Notes under the pieces: generated by a model
Told to the model about the DNA's origin: nothing
Databases searched by the model: none
What the model saw: the letters and a program-made list of their open reading frames with translations, nothing else
NCBI GenBank assembly: GCA_026936325.1
Contig: JAPTHN010000001.1
Coordinates: forward strand, 137,989,138 to 138,053,137
DNA: 64,000 nt
Reading direction: 5' to 3'
Source of the DNA: Platynereis dumerilii
Taxonomy: Eukaryota; Annelida; Polychaeta; Phyllodocida; Nereididae
Shown here: one piece after another, positions 1 to 11,542 of the stretch
Layout of the letters: every line of letters begins with the position of its first letter
Position numbering within the stretch: position 1 is the first letter of the stretch
Translations under genes and position numbers: made by a program

Positions 1-1585
1 TGTTACATTTTCCCTCCATCATCCTTTCTCACCTGTCTCTTCCTCACTAAGAGGCATATGGCTGAAATGGTTCAGTTGCTAAAAGTTCAGTAAATAAGTA
101 TCACTCTTGAAAATTTACTTTACATTTACCAACCGATTAGATACACATTAACACTTAAATGTATTTTTTATATATAAACACTCAGTTTACAATAGTACAT
201 GTATGTATGGCCTGTATGGGTCAAAATTTGGTAAAGCTGAAATTCTTGTCTCCAGTGTGTTAGAGCAGTTCACTAGGACATGAATGTACGTACAAGGTGG
301 TAATTTCTTATAGTATAGAGCAGCATATCAACCAAAAATTTGGCCTAGGAAATGCTTGGCAGATAACTTTTATCCTTTCCAAAAATTGAATGAAAGTGCC
401 CTACCCCCCTGAAAATGCCACTAGAATTTTCCTTGACAAATCAGCTCATTTAATGTTCCTTGCCACCTCAGTCCACCTCATCTGTACCTCAAATTGGTCC
501 TTGACCAACACCCTTTATAATTCCAAAACTAATGACTTAATTGCCTAATATTGTTACCAAACCACAGGGGGCTCTTGTGCCTTAGTCTCCAATTTCATGT
601 AATTAATGTCACAACCAGTTCATAAAAAATCAATCAATTATACAACATTTAATTTTGATGACCTTTGGGAACCCTACAAGCTGACTATTTATAGCAACAT
701 GTCAGTTGTCCTACCTAGATTTGTCATTAACAAACGCCCTCCTTGTTAATTTCGGCGACCTTTGCTTTGGTGTACACAAGTCTTACCGTGAGCCAAGATT
801 CACATCATATAATGTATTCACTGGTTCAAGGAGACATTAGTTTAAAATTGTCATTAACGTCACATTTCATTAACGAACATGGTTTTAGTAAAATATGTGT
901 CGTACTAATGGCAGTTTTGGTGTTATCATTCTAAAATCCCAATTGAAGTGACTCTAGTCATTGGCGAACAAGATGTCACAAGTATATTGGAAGTTCTGAT
1001 TTAATTCCACTGTTGTAGCAGACTAGCAGTGTACCACTTCAGGTAGTTTCCTGGGTGCAGCATACGTATAGAAACAATACAATTTCTTACATTTTCCAAT
1101 AATTTTTGCACTTATGATATTTTACGAACTTATATGCAACTGCATGCACTAGTAAGAGGCTCAGGAGCAATTTAACCAACCATTAGTGTCATGAGCATCA
1201 TATTTTGTCATTAACGTCACAGATTCAATAATCAAAAATAGCTAATTTTGGGGTGTTTATTGCTTAATTTTAAGTTTCAAAAGTGTTGCATAGGATCTTT
1301 TTTCGCAGGAATCAGTTGTCACATGTACAATTTAGTTACTAAACAGACTTTGGTGTGCTGAAATCAAGTAGTGTAAAGGAAAAATTAATGGAAGGGTAGA
1401 AAAAATGAAAAATGTAATTATTTGTCATTTATTTTCATTGTGGTTGCTGTCAGGCAGATACCAGTATTCTTTTTTGTATGATTGTTCTGGCTGTACCTCA
1501 TGCTCCATCTGGGTCATTTCACGCTAACTGGGCATTTTCATGATGCAGAATTTTAAAATATAAACTACTTTTAATTTGACAAATT
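1..1585. other. AT-rich non-coding flank
   Basis: I see no supportable gene here. The only open frame of note (743-934) is short, has no splice context and reads as chance. The word TTGTCATTAACGTCACA and shorter variants recur at about 604, 719, 847, 950 and 1201. This may be the remains of another motif-repeat element, but I could not find its ends. Confidence 0.5.
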
Positions 1586-2299
1586 TAGTGATGCAGACCG
1601 GACCACCTTTTAGAGGGTGGTCCGGTATTTACAAAAGTGGTCCGGTCCTGGTCCGGTCCAGGATGAGGTGGTCCAATTTAGTTACTGGACCGGTCCAGAA
1701 GCGGTCCATCGGCATTTAAAAATTATGATAAAATGAGGGTGAAAACAAGCTATATGACATAAATTTCATTCTTAAATATGACAAAATTCCAGTACACTTA
1801 AATTTCTTCCTGCACCTGCATATTCTGCAATAGAAACTGCAGAATTCTGCAGAAAACTGCAGAATTCTGCAGTTCTGAAAAAAATTCTGCAGTTCTGTAG
1901 GAAACTGCAGAATTCTGCAGAAAACTGCAGAATTCTGCAGAAAACTGCAGAATTCTGCAGACAATTGCAGAATTCTGCAGTTCTGAAAAAAATTCTGCAG
2001 TTCTGTAGGAAACTGCAGAATTCTGCAGAAAACTGCAGAATTCTGCAGTTCTGCAGCTCCATGCAGTATTTGTGAACCTCTGGTACTATTAATGCATCTC
2101 ATAAATTGCAATGCATCTGCTAAGTTCAGACCTCTTTGACAAGGGTCTTGCCACTACCCAGGAAAACGTTGGTTGCGGTTTGGGGTTGAGTGGGGGGGGG
2201 GGGTCTGGGGTTTTGATGCTCATCTGCAATGCATTCTGCAGCTTGCAAAATGGTCTGCTTCATCTGCATGGTCCGCATTTTACACTGACCCTGCAAAAT

Positions 2300-2935
2300 G
2301 GCATTTTTGCGAGCTGACCGTTCGCCGAAAAATGTGTCGTACGGCAAAAAGAAACAACGACGGACAAAGACTGCCTACTGCAGTCTATAGACCTGGTTGT
2401 AGGGTACCTGAAACTTTTTTCTGAATGAAATTTGGTTAAGAATTGACCGAACAGAGAGGCAAAACGTCCATGGAAGTTTATTTTGATAGAGCACTGTCAG
2501 TAGTTTATAAAATGACATTTTTGCGAGCTGACAGATCGCCGAAAAATGTATCGTACGGCGAAAAGAAACAACGACGGACAAAGACTGACTACTGCAGTCT
2601 GTAGACCTGGTTGTGGGGTACCTGAAACTTTTTTCTGAACGAAATTTGGTTGAGAATTGACCGAACAGAGAGGCAAAACGTCCATGGAAGTTTATTTTGG
2701 TAGAGCACTGTCAGCAGTTTATAAAATGACATTTTTGCGAGCTTACCGATCGCCGAAAAATGTATCGTACGGCGAAAAGATCAACGACGGACAAAGACTG
2801 ACTACTGCAGTCTATAGACCTGGTTGTAGGGTACCTGAAACTTTTTTCGGAATGAAATTTGGTTGAGAATTGGCCGAGCAGAGAGGCAAAATGTCCATGG
2901 AAGTTTATTTTGATAGAGGTCATTCCACAAACTGC
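2300..2935. repeat. About 190-bp tandem repeat, 3+ units
   Basis: Units begin near GACATTTTTGCGAGCTGACC and carry GGCAAAACGTCCATGGAAG and ACCTGGTTGTAGGGTACC at fixed spacing. Three near-identical units lie in tandem and a fourth is partial. The same unit recurs about 4.5 times in inverted orientation at 39020-39900, inside the second copy of the host element. Confidence 0.85.
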
Positions 2936-4880
2936 TACCTGGTAGAACTGACGAATTCTGCAGTTTCCTACAGAACTGCAGAATCTTTTCAGAACTGCAG
3001 AATTCTGCAATTTTCTGCAGAATTCTGCAAAAAACTGCAGAATTCTGCAGAAAATTGCAGAATTCTGCAGTTTTCTGCAGAATTCTGCAGTTTTTTGCAG
3101 AGCTGCATAAAACCCCCCAGGCTGCATATCTCCTACAGAAATACAGATTTTGCTGCAGAAACTTTTCAGAAACACTGCAATGACTGAGGACTACCAAAAC
3201 CCCGACCCCCCAAACCACAACCCCCCAAACCAACCCCCCAAACCACGTTTCCTTGGTAGTGGCAAGCCTCATGTCAGAGAGGTCTGAACTTTGAAGATGC
3301 ATTGCAATAAACTACAGGAAGTAACAGAGGTTCAGAAATCATGCAGGGAGCTGCAGAACTGCAGAATTCTGCAATTTTCTGCAGAATTCTGCAATTTTCT
3401 GCAGAATTCTGCAGTTTCCTACAGAACTGCAGAATTTTTTTCAGAACTGCAGAATTCTGAAATTTTCTACAGAATTCTGCAGTTTTTTGCAGAACTGCAG
3501 AATTCTGCAGTTTTCTGCAGAATTCTGCAGTTTTTAGCAGAATTCTGCAGTTTTTTGCAGCTAGCTGCAGAAGTGCATAAAACCTCCCAGGCTGCATATC
3601 TCCTACAGAAATACAGATTTTGCTGCAGAAACTTTTCAGAAACACTGCAATGACTGAGGACTACCAAAACCCCGACCCCCCAAACCACAACCCCCCAAAC
3701 CAACCCCCCAAACCACGTTTCCTTGGTAGTGGCAAGCCTCATGTCAGAGAGGTCTGAACTTTGAAGATGCATTGCAATAAACTACAGGAAGTAACAGAGG
3801 TTCAGAAATCATGCAGGGAGCTGCAGAACTGCAGAATTCTGCAATTTTCTGCAGAATTCTGCAGTTTCCTACAGAACTGCAGAATTTTTTTTCAGAACTG
3901 CAGAATTCTGCAATTTTCTACAGAATTCTGCAGTTTTTAGCAGAATTCTGCAGTTTTTTGCAGCTAGCTGCAGAAGTGCATAAAACCTCCCAGGCTGCAT
4001 ATCTCCTACAGAAATACAGATTTTGCTGCAGAAACTTTTCAGAAACACTGCAATGACTGAGGACTACCAAATCCCCGACCCCCCAAACCACAACCCCCAA
4101 AACCAACCCCCCAAATCAATGTTTCCTTGGTAGCGGCAAGCCCAATGTCAAAGAAGTCTGAACTGTACAGATGCAATACACTGGAGGAAGTAACACAGGT
4201 TTAGAAATCATGCAGTTAGCTGCAGAACTGCAGAATTCTTCCTGCAAATTTTTTTTTGAAACTGCAGAATTCTGCAGATTTTTGCAGAATTCTGCAGTTT
4301 TTTGTAGAATTCTGCAGTTTTTTGTAGAACTGCAGAATTCTGCAGTTTTCTGCAGAATTCTGCAGTTTTCTGCAGAATTCTGCTGTTTTCTGCAGAATTC
4401 TGCAGTTTTTTGCAGAGCTGCATAAAACCTCCCAGGCTGCATATCTCCTGCAGAATTACAGATTTTGCTGCAGAAACTTTTCAGAAACGCTGTAGTGACT
4501 GAGGACTACCAAAAACCCCGATCCTTCATACAACAATCCCCCAAACCACGTTTCCTTGGTAGCGGCAAGCCCCATGTCAAAGAGGTCTGAACTTTGAAGA
4601 TGCATTGCAATAAACTGCAGGAAGTAACAGAGGTTCAGAAATCATGCAGGGAGCTGCAGAACTGCAGAATTCTGCAGCTTCCTGCAGAGTTTTTTTTGAA
4701 ACTGCAGATTTTTTTTGGAACTGCAGAATTCTGCAGTTTTTTTGCAGAACTGCAGAATTCTGCAGTTTCCTGCAGAATTCTGCAGTTTTTTGCAGAATTC
4801 TGCAGTTTTTTGCAGAACTGCAGAATTCTGCAGTTTTTTGCAGAACTGCAGAATTCTGCAGTTTTTTTGCAGAACTGCAG
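2935..4880. repeat. About 480-bp compound repeat with CTGCAGAATTCTGCAG arrays
   Basis: Four units each pair an array of the 16-bp palindrome CTGCAGAATTCTGCAG (a PstI-EcoRI-PstI site series) with a shared non-palindromic segment. That segment contains GCTGCATATCTCCTACAG, a run of CCCCCCAAACC, and GGTAGTGGCAAGCC. The spacer starts near 3103, 3582, 3976 and 4421. The palindromes could form dense hairpins in single-stranded DNA or RNA. Confidence 0.85.
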
Positions 4881-5185
4881 GAAGAAATTATATACTCCTC
4901 CAAAATTCATGCGATACTCTACATGACATAAAAAATCACTGGACCGGTCCGGACCGGCACTTGACCGGTCCAGTCCAACACTGGACCGGTTTTTTGTAGG
5001 TGGTCCGGTATTTTGGCGGTCCAGGGCTGGACCGCGGACCGGACCGGTCCAAGGCGGTCCGGTCTGCATCACTAGACAAATTTTTGTTTTGTCCTGTTGT
5101 GTGGGATGTGGAGTATACACAGTAAGTAGTGCTGCACTTAAACATTGATAGTTATTTTTCTATCCGCAGCTGAAATTGACAAGTC

Positions 5186-6218
5186 ACTCTTAACATGTCC
5201 GTGGTGTTACGTCACATATCTGCTAGGATGACACAGACTGGGGAATGAAAATTAAGTATCCAAGTGTTGCAACAGAGATTCTGTGTTCTTGTCAACCCCA
5301 GTACTGTTATAAAGATGTATTCCTCTTTTAAGTTTTTAAATTATTCCACAAATGTCTGAATATTCAGTTTTTTTTAATCGTGAGAGCGTCTTTCAGTTTT
5401 TCTGAAGTGAATACTGACATTTAAATTTCTAAAATTTTCCTTCACCATTCCAATATGCAGTCCATGTCTGAGAGACCTCTCATGTCTTATGGCCCAGGAA
5501 TGTACCAATTTGGAATGACAAAGAGAAAACTACCATGTTACACCACGGAATATGGTAAATGGTTATACCACAGACAACATGTAACACCACAGACGAATTC
5601 AAGAAATTGCCATCGCAGAGTTACTACGTTAATTAAAATACAGCTTCCTTACATTTGGTAAACCTTATTTTAGATATAAGATTGTGTCTGTATATTGTAC
5701 TTCCTGAGTGTACATTATTGCATCATAAAACTCAAAAAGAAAATATGTGTTGTTACACCACAGACATAAAATAACACCACAGACAAATCCAAATGAGTTT
5801 CTGATTGATATCACGCCTTTCTTTGGCAGTCTTCCCAGCCATAATGGCCTGTATAAGAAAGCACAAGTTAAGTTGAAGGATCAATAATAATGTCAAGAGT
5901 GCATGGTATTACAATTATCCAGATGTATTGATTGTTCAGTGAATTAAAGTCTTTGAAACATGTACATGGCAAACTGTCTGTGGTGCAACACATAGTTTGT
6001 GGTGTAACGCAAGAAATCGTTACACCATGGATAATAACACCACGGACAATTTTTCCTTGAAATAATAACTGCTCCCTGAAAAAAATGTCCAGTGCAACAG
6101 AACTACATATTGTTTGCCTCAAAACTGCACTTCAGTAGAATTCACCCAAACATGCAAATTTTTAATAAAAAGCTAAATTATTAGTTTTATATCGCGAACA
6201 CCATGGACTGTGAAGAGT
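5186..6218. mobile_element. TIR element with repeated TGTCCGTGGTGTTAC phrase
   Basis: The ends match as an inverted repeat (ACTCTTAACATGTCCGTGGT on the left; the complement of ACCATGGACTGTGAAGAGT on the right). The phrase TGTCYGTGGTGTTAC, or its complement GTAACACCACRGACA, occurs about ten times, at roughly 5196, 5539, 5568, 5579, 5750, 5772, 5966, 5996, 6020, 6036 and 6196. No protein is encoded. I could not define the target duplication, so the ends may be off by several bases. The layout resembles the GGGGAGA elements described below. Confidence 0.6.
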
Positions 6219-6383
6219 TTGTAAATCAAGTTTTGCTGAGTTTAAAGGTACCTAACTTCAGAAATTTACAAAATTCTGACTTACTTTTCGTTCAGATAGC
6301 AAAGCAGACAACTAAAATGATAATTCCTGCAAATTGTGCTGTTGCATGTTCAATGTGATTAGCCATTTCTGGTTTTATGAGTA

Positions 6384-7342
6384 CGAGGGGCGTTCAGAAA
6401 GTTCACGGCTTTTTTTTATATGGACACTTATTTTCAATCTAGAACAATGAATTTTTTACAGGATAAAATTCAGCAGTTTTGGAAAGGGTTTCCAAAATTT
6501 TGGAACATTTGGACATTTTTAAGTCATTCTGTGGTTGCCATGGAAACAGAAAGTTTGGCTAGGTGGAGCAGGTTGCACGGAGATCAAGAAAATCAATGAA
6601 CTGCGGCTGAGAAAGACTTCTCTCTGTGACTTGTATTAGTGAGATTGACAATATTTGACACAAGAAATATGATATTAGCTTCTAAATATACTTTCAAGCA
6701 TACCAAATGTTTGTATTCTTACAGCAAACCAATGTGGGAAAGCACTCCTGCATGCCCAATTTGGCAAGAGCGATTCAGGCGCCAGAATTTGAGTCCTTAA
6801 CTACATCAGGACTTATGACAAAGCATGGACTCACTGGTATGAGCAAGAGACCTTAAGGGACAGCATTATCCATCCCAGCCTTTCCTTTGACATATAGGTT
6901 TACATAAGACCTGGTTTTCCATTGCCTTAATGACAGGGGGCAATAGTTTCAGGCACTGGAGGCGGGAATGCTTCAAGGAACATTTATTTCAACGCGTCAG
7001 ATGTATGAATTAATGCTTTTGTAGTACTTGCGAGTATTTTTAAAAGGTAATATTATATTTCTTGTGTTAATTAATTGTCAATATTACTAATACAAGTGGC
7101 AGAGTGAGGTCTCTCTCAGCCGCAATTCATAGATTTTCTTGATCTCCGTAATACCTGCTCCACCTAGCCAAACTTTCTGTTTCCATGGCAACCACAGAAT
7201 GACTTAAAAGTGTCCAAATTTTCCAAAATTTTGGAAATCCATTTCAAAACTGCTGAATTTTATCCTGTAAAAAATTTGTTGTTCTAGATTGAAAATAAGT
7301 GTCCATATTAAAAAAAGCCGTGAACTTTCTGAACGCCCCTCG
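6384..7342. mobile_element. Mariner-like MITE with about 300-bp inverted repeats
   Basis: The ends are CGAGGGGCGTTCAGAAAGTT and its complement, flanked by TA (6382-6383 and 7343-7344). The terminal inverted repeats are long, about 6384-6690 against 7040-7342, at roughly 85-90% identity by eye. The 350 bp between them carry no intact frame. The TA target and the GAGGGGCGTTCAGAAAGTTC-type end fit a mariner-derived non-autonomous element. Confidence 0.8.
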
Positions 7343-7550
7343 TATTGAAGAGAACATTTTATCTTGAAGTTTGTTCATTTTGTTATAATTACGTACATCT
7401 TACAGGCATTGAATTAATCAACCTCAAGTTGTCACAAGGGAAAAAACTGGAAGTGTCATTGCAGGCAGATATATAATAAGTATTAAATGACCTTTTTCAG
7501 CTCGTCTGTATACACTACCATTATCCAACACCCTCATAGGTTGCTGCACA

Positions 7551-10500
7551 TTTAGTCCAGTCAATCTACTGTAAATATGAAACATACCCGCCACAAATTG
7601 CAAAAAAAACCAAACCAATTTTTTTCTCACCATTTGGTTCTACTTAATAACATATTAAAAATCCCACTCAATGAAAATATTGGAACAACGTTTTTTGGGC
7701 CATTGAAAATATAGCCTCTCGGAACGACGGAAATGCCATATCGCACATAATTTCAACATTCTTACTTCACATTTTTGACAATTGCAGCACCTACAGTTAC
7801 AGTACTGACTTGAATTATGCATCGAATTAAAGGTAATAATGTAAGGCATCCATCTGTACCTCCAGTAACCATGTAGTTCCTCTCTGAATCTCACAATGTA
7901 AGTGCAAACATTGTGTCCAATCCGATGAAAATCGACAATTTTTGGCTTGAACTCTTTCTATGCCTCCTACTTTTTCCCAGAGCATATATAAGACATATAC
8001 TTATGTGCAGAGACATAAGTACAAAGTTATATCTATTAGAGTTCTAAGTCTTACTAATTCACCTGCATTATGATAGTGTATGGCCAAAGATATTACAGCA
8101 ATCTTGTTTTCTTAGACTTGCAACTGGACAAAGTTATTAGAAAAATTGTAATTATTTGGCATTTGGACTCTTCAAGTATGGCCACATTGGTATTTCCAGA
8201 ATGTACTATGCACACAGAGTTTATACTTAAAATTTATCAAGAGATTATACTCTCTATACATGCACAAGAGCAACAGTAGTGTGCTGCCACAGGCAATGAA
8301 CTCGGTCAGAGTTCACATACAACAACTGACCGGCAACTGCCCCTCTGGTTGAACAGCCGCCCTGAAAGTTGACACTGACACATTAAAGCATCCATTGTCA
8401 CATCCTATAATTCGTTTTCGAATATCATTACTTTTAACGCCAGGAACAGAGGCCCAAATTTGGAAATTCAAACATGAAAGGACTGTATTTACTCGTGCTC
8501 AACCATGAATTCTGACAGTCTCTTCACTGCTGGCGCTGTTCATTCTGTCCAGAAGGAATCCAGTGTTGCTTAGGATGAACATTGGTGAGGCAAAGGGGTT
8601 CTGGAGCATAATACTATATTATTATACATACATAAAAATAAATTTTCTTTGACTATTTGTTTTGATTTCCACTAACATGAGTGTGAATTCCTTTAGAATT
8701 AACAATAATCACTTGTAAATGGGATCGAAATATTTGCGGAAAATGTTGCCTTCAGTGTCAATAATCTCCTCGGAAACAACTAATTCTGACATGTATTTTA
8801 ATTCCACTTGTCCTAATGACCATACAACTCATTCCTGACCAACCAAAACAGATATGGATGGATAGCCCTTGATGTCAACTGTCATTTGACACCTTGGTTT
8901 CGTTGTTACTACAACTATCAACCCTCTAAAAGCTAAATAAATGTTGCCTTCAGTGTCAATGATCTCCTCAGAAACACCAAATTCTCCCACGTATTCTCAA
9001 TTCCACCTATCCTAATGACCATATAACTCATTTCTGACCAATCAAAACAGACATGGATGGATAGCCCTTGATCTGGACATTCATGTGGCACATTGGTTTC
9101 CTTGTTACTACAACTGTCAACCTCCAAAAGCTAAATATATATAGCCTTCAGTGTCAATAATCTCCTCGGAAACACAAAATTCTCCCACGTATTCTCAAAT
9201 CCACCTATCCTAATCACCATATAACTCATTTCTGACCCACCAAAATAGATATGGATGGATAGCCCTTAATATGAACTTACATTTAGCACATTGGTTTCCT
9301 TGTAAGTACAACTGTCGACCCTCCAAAAGCTAAATATATGTTGCCTTCAGTGTCAATAATCTCCTCAGACACACCACATTCTCCTATTTATTCTCAATTC
9401 CACCTATCCTAATCACCATATAACACACTCCTGACCCATCAAAACAGATATGGATGGATAGCCCTTGATGTCAAATTGCATCTGGCACATTTGTTTCCTT
9501 GTAACTTCACCTGTCAACCCTCCAAAAGCTAAATAAATGTTGCCTTCAGTGTCAATAATCTCCTTGGAAACACCAAATTCTCCCACATATTCTCAATTCC
9601 ATCTATCCTAATCATCATATAATTCATTTCTGACCCACCAAAACAGATATGGATGGATAGCCCTTAATATGAACTTAAATTGGGCACATTTGTTTCCTTG
9701 TAACTACAACTGTCAACCCTCCAAAAGCTAAATTAATGTCCAATTCAGTGTCAATAATCTCCTCAGAAACACTTAATTCTCCCATGTATTTTCAATTCAA
9801 CTTATCCTAATCACCATATAACTCATTCTTGACCCATCAAAACAGATATGGATGGATAGCCCTTAGTATGTACTTTCATTTGGCACAATGGTTTCCTTGT
9901 TATTACAACTGTCAACCCTCCAAAAGCTAAATAAATGCTGCCTTCAGTGTCAATAATCCCTCCGGAAGCACCAAATTCTCCCATGTATTTTCAATTCCAC
10001 CTACATCCTAATCACCATATAACTAATTTCTGACCCACCAAAATAGATATGGATGGATAGCCCTTGATGTAAAAATTTCATCTGTCAGTTTGGTTTCATT
10101 GTTGCTACAACTGTCAACCCTTCTTCAGGCTATATAGATGTTACTGCCAGTGTGAAAGACCTTCTCGGAAACACAACGTCCTTCCAAAATCGCAGCATGG
10201 TCGATTCCTGAAACTTATTTTTAGTCAACAACCATATTTGTCTAAATGGCAGTTGTCATCCCTTCCAGCTGAATCGTAAGGGTAGGGTATTGCAGAGTTG
10301 CATTAATTAACTAATTATTTAATGGATGCTGAGAACGAGTGTCAAATAAGCTGTTCCATACATTTGTTCCCGCTTGTATAATCTTCACTACAATTCCCCT
10401 CAGTAAGGCCATACACTTGGCGCCTAGCTCAGCATGTTTGTGGTTTGAGAATGCATCAAATGAGAAGGTTTCATTATTTGTTAGACAATTAAATTTCAAG

Positions 10501-11362
10501 GTATAGGGATAGCAAAACAAGGAATAAAAAGATCATATTGGGTAGTCCATGGAGTAAAATTGTTACATGTCAAAGTGTATCTATCGTTAACAAAGTAGGA
10601 CCAGGACCTTGCTAAGTTACCTAAGTATTTTCTCAAGAATGTTGTTTCTATGTGTAACTAACACAATGTTATTGTTATTTTAATCTGTATCAAAATCTTG
10701 CTAATGATTCAATGGTCAATCCCAGTGTGGTCATCCTAGAATAGTCGAAATACGAAATAATTACCATTTTTCTATCAAAATTGTCCAGTTGCGAGTCTAT
10801 GAAGACAATATTGCACTTATATCTTTGACCATTCACTATCATAATGCTAGTGAATTGGTAACAGTTAGCACTTTAATACATATTACTTCAAGCTGATGTG
10901 TTTTCCATATAAATATATGTCTTATATATGCTCTGAGAAAAAGTAAGAATCGTTGAAACAGTTCTAGCCAAAAATACTTGATTTGCATCGGATAGGACAC
11001 AATGTTTGCACTAACATTGTGAGGTCCAGAGAGGAGCTACATACATTGTAGTTACTGGAGGTACAGATGGATGCCTTACGTTATTACCTTTATTTTGATG
11101 CATAATTCAAGGCAGTACTGTAAGTGTAGGTGCTGCAATTGTCAAAAATGTGAAGTAAGAATGTTGAAATTATGTGCGATAATGGCATTTCCGTCGTTCC
11201 GAGAGGCTATATTTTCAATGGCCCAAAAAACATTGTTCCAATATTTTCATTGAGTGGGATTTTTAATATGTTATTAAGTAGAAGTAAATGGTGAGAAAAA
11301 AAGTGGTTTAGTTTTTTTTGCAATTTGTGGCGGGTATAATCCTAGATTGACTGGACTAATTG
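7551..11362. repeat. Large inverted repeat enclosing a tandem array
   Basis: The left arm (about 7551-8200) and right arm (about 10690-11362) are reverse complements at roughly 75-85% identity. For example, TAGTCCAGTCAATCT, ATACCCGCCACAAATTGC, GCATATATAAGACATATA and TTGTCCAGTTGCGAGTCTAT-like blocks occur in mirrored order. Between the arms are unique DNA and a 199-bp tandem array (8743-10215). This looks like an old TIR element with a satellite core. I could not fix its target duplication. No protein is encoded. Confidence 0.7.
8743..10215. repeat. 199-bp tandem array, 7 units plus a partial
   Basis: Each unit starts with TTGCCTTCAGTGTCAATAAT and contains ACAGATATGGATGGATAGCC and CAACCCTCCAAAAGC. 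Unit starts are near 8743, 8941, 9140, 9339, 9538, 9736, 9936 and 10138, so the period is 198-202 bp throughout. Units differ by scattered substitutions of about 5-15%. Short frames on either strand are not shared between units, so the array is not coding. Confidence 0.9.
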
Positions 11363-11542
11363 GTTTATTGCATTTTTGCACAAACGTAGCCCTCAATAAA
11401 TTGAACTTGGTGTTAGTCACATGAAATGTCCCAGTTAGCGTGAAATGACCCATCTGCATTAGTGTAGGTGTTTCGAATGTGTGCATTGTGAGAAATGTTG
11501 GGAGTTTTTACAGCGTGATGTTAATGACGCCTGAAAGCATTA

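Larger units (their letters stand above)
1790..4900. mobile_element. hAT-like non-autonomous element with palindromic satellite core, copy 1
   Basis: A perfect 8-bp target duplication, CAAAATTC (1782-1789 and 4901-4908), flanks the element. Its ends are imperfect inverted repeats of the form (C/G)AGTAYAnnTAAATTTCTTCCTGCA. An 8-bp duplication and ends of this kind are what hAT elements make. The interior has no gene: it is built of about 190-bp tandem units (2300-2930), about 480-bp units (2935-4880) and arrays of the palindrome CTGCAGAATTCTGCAG. The long reading frames here in several frames, rich in LQNSAV and FCRILQF, are by-products of the stop-free palindrome. An inverted second copy lies at 37309-40429. 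Confidence 0.8.
1588..5072. mobile_element. GGACCGG-rich TIR MITE, split by a hAT-like insertion
   Basis: The ends are inverted copies of GTGATGCAGACCGGACC and are flanked by TA on both sides (1586-1587 and 5073-5074). About 200 bp inside the left end and 165 bp inside the right end are packed with GGACCGGTCC and GGTCCGGT words in both orientations. The middle (1790-4900) is a separate hAT-like insertion, so the MITE itself is only about 370 bp. There is no transposase. A TA target fits the Tc1/mariner group, but the sequence does not settle the superfamily. Confidence 0.75.

Noticed and set aside
1716-4926. Many ORFs of 60-160 codons reading LQNSAV / FCRILQF / AEFCSF on both strands
   Set aside because: They come from the stop-free palindrome CTGCAGAATTCTGCAG inside a transposon. 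Overlapping frames on both strands are open and none is favoured.
8743-10215. CRISPR-like regular array
   Set aside because: The whole 199-bp unit is repeated, with no short repeat and unique spacer, and the genome is eukaryotic.
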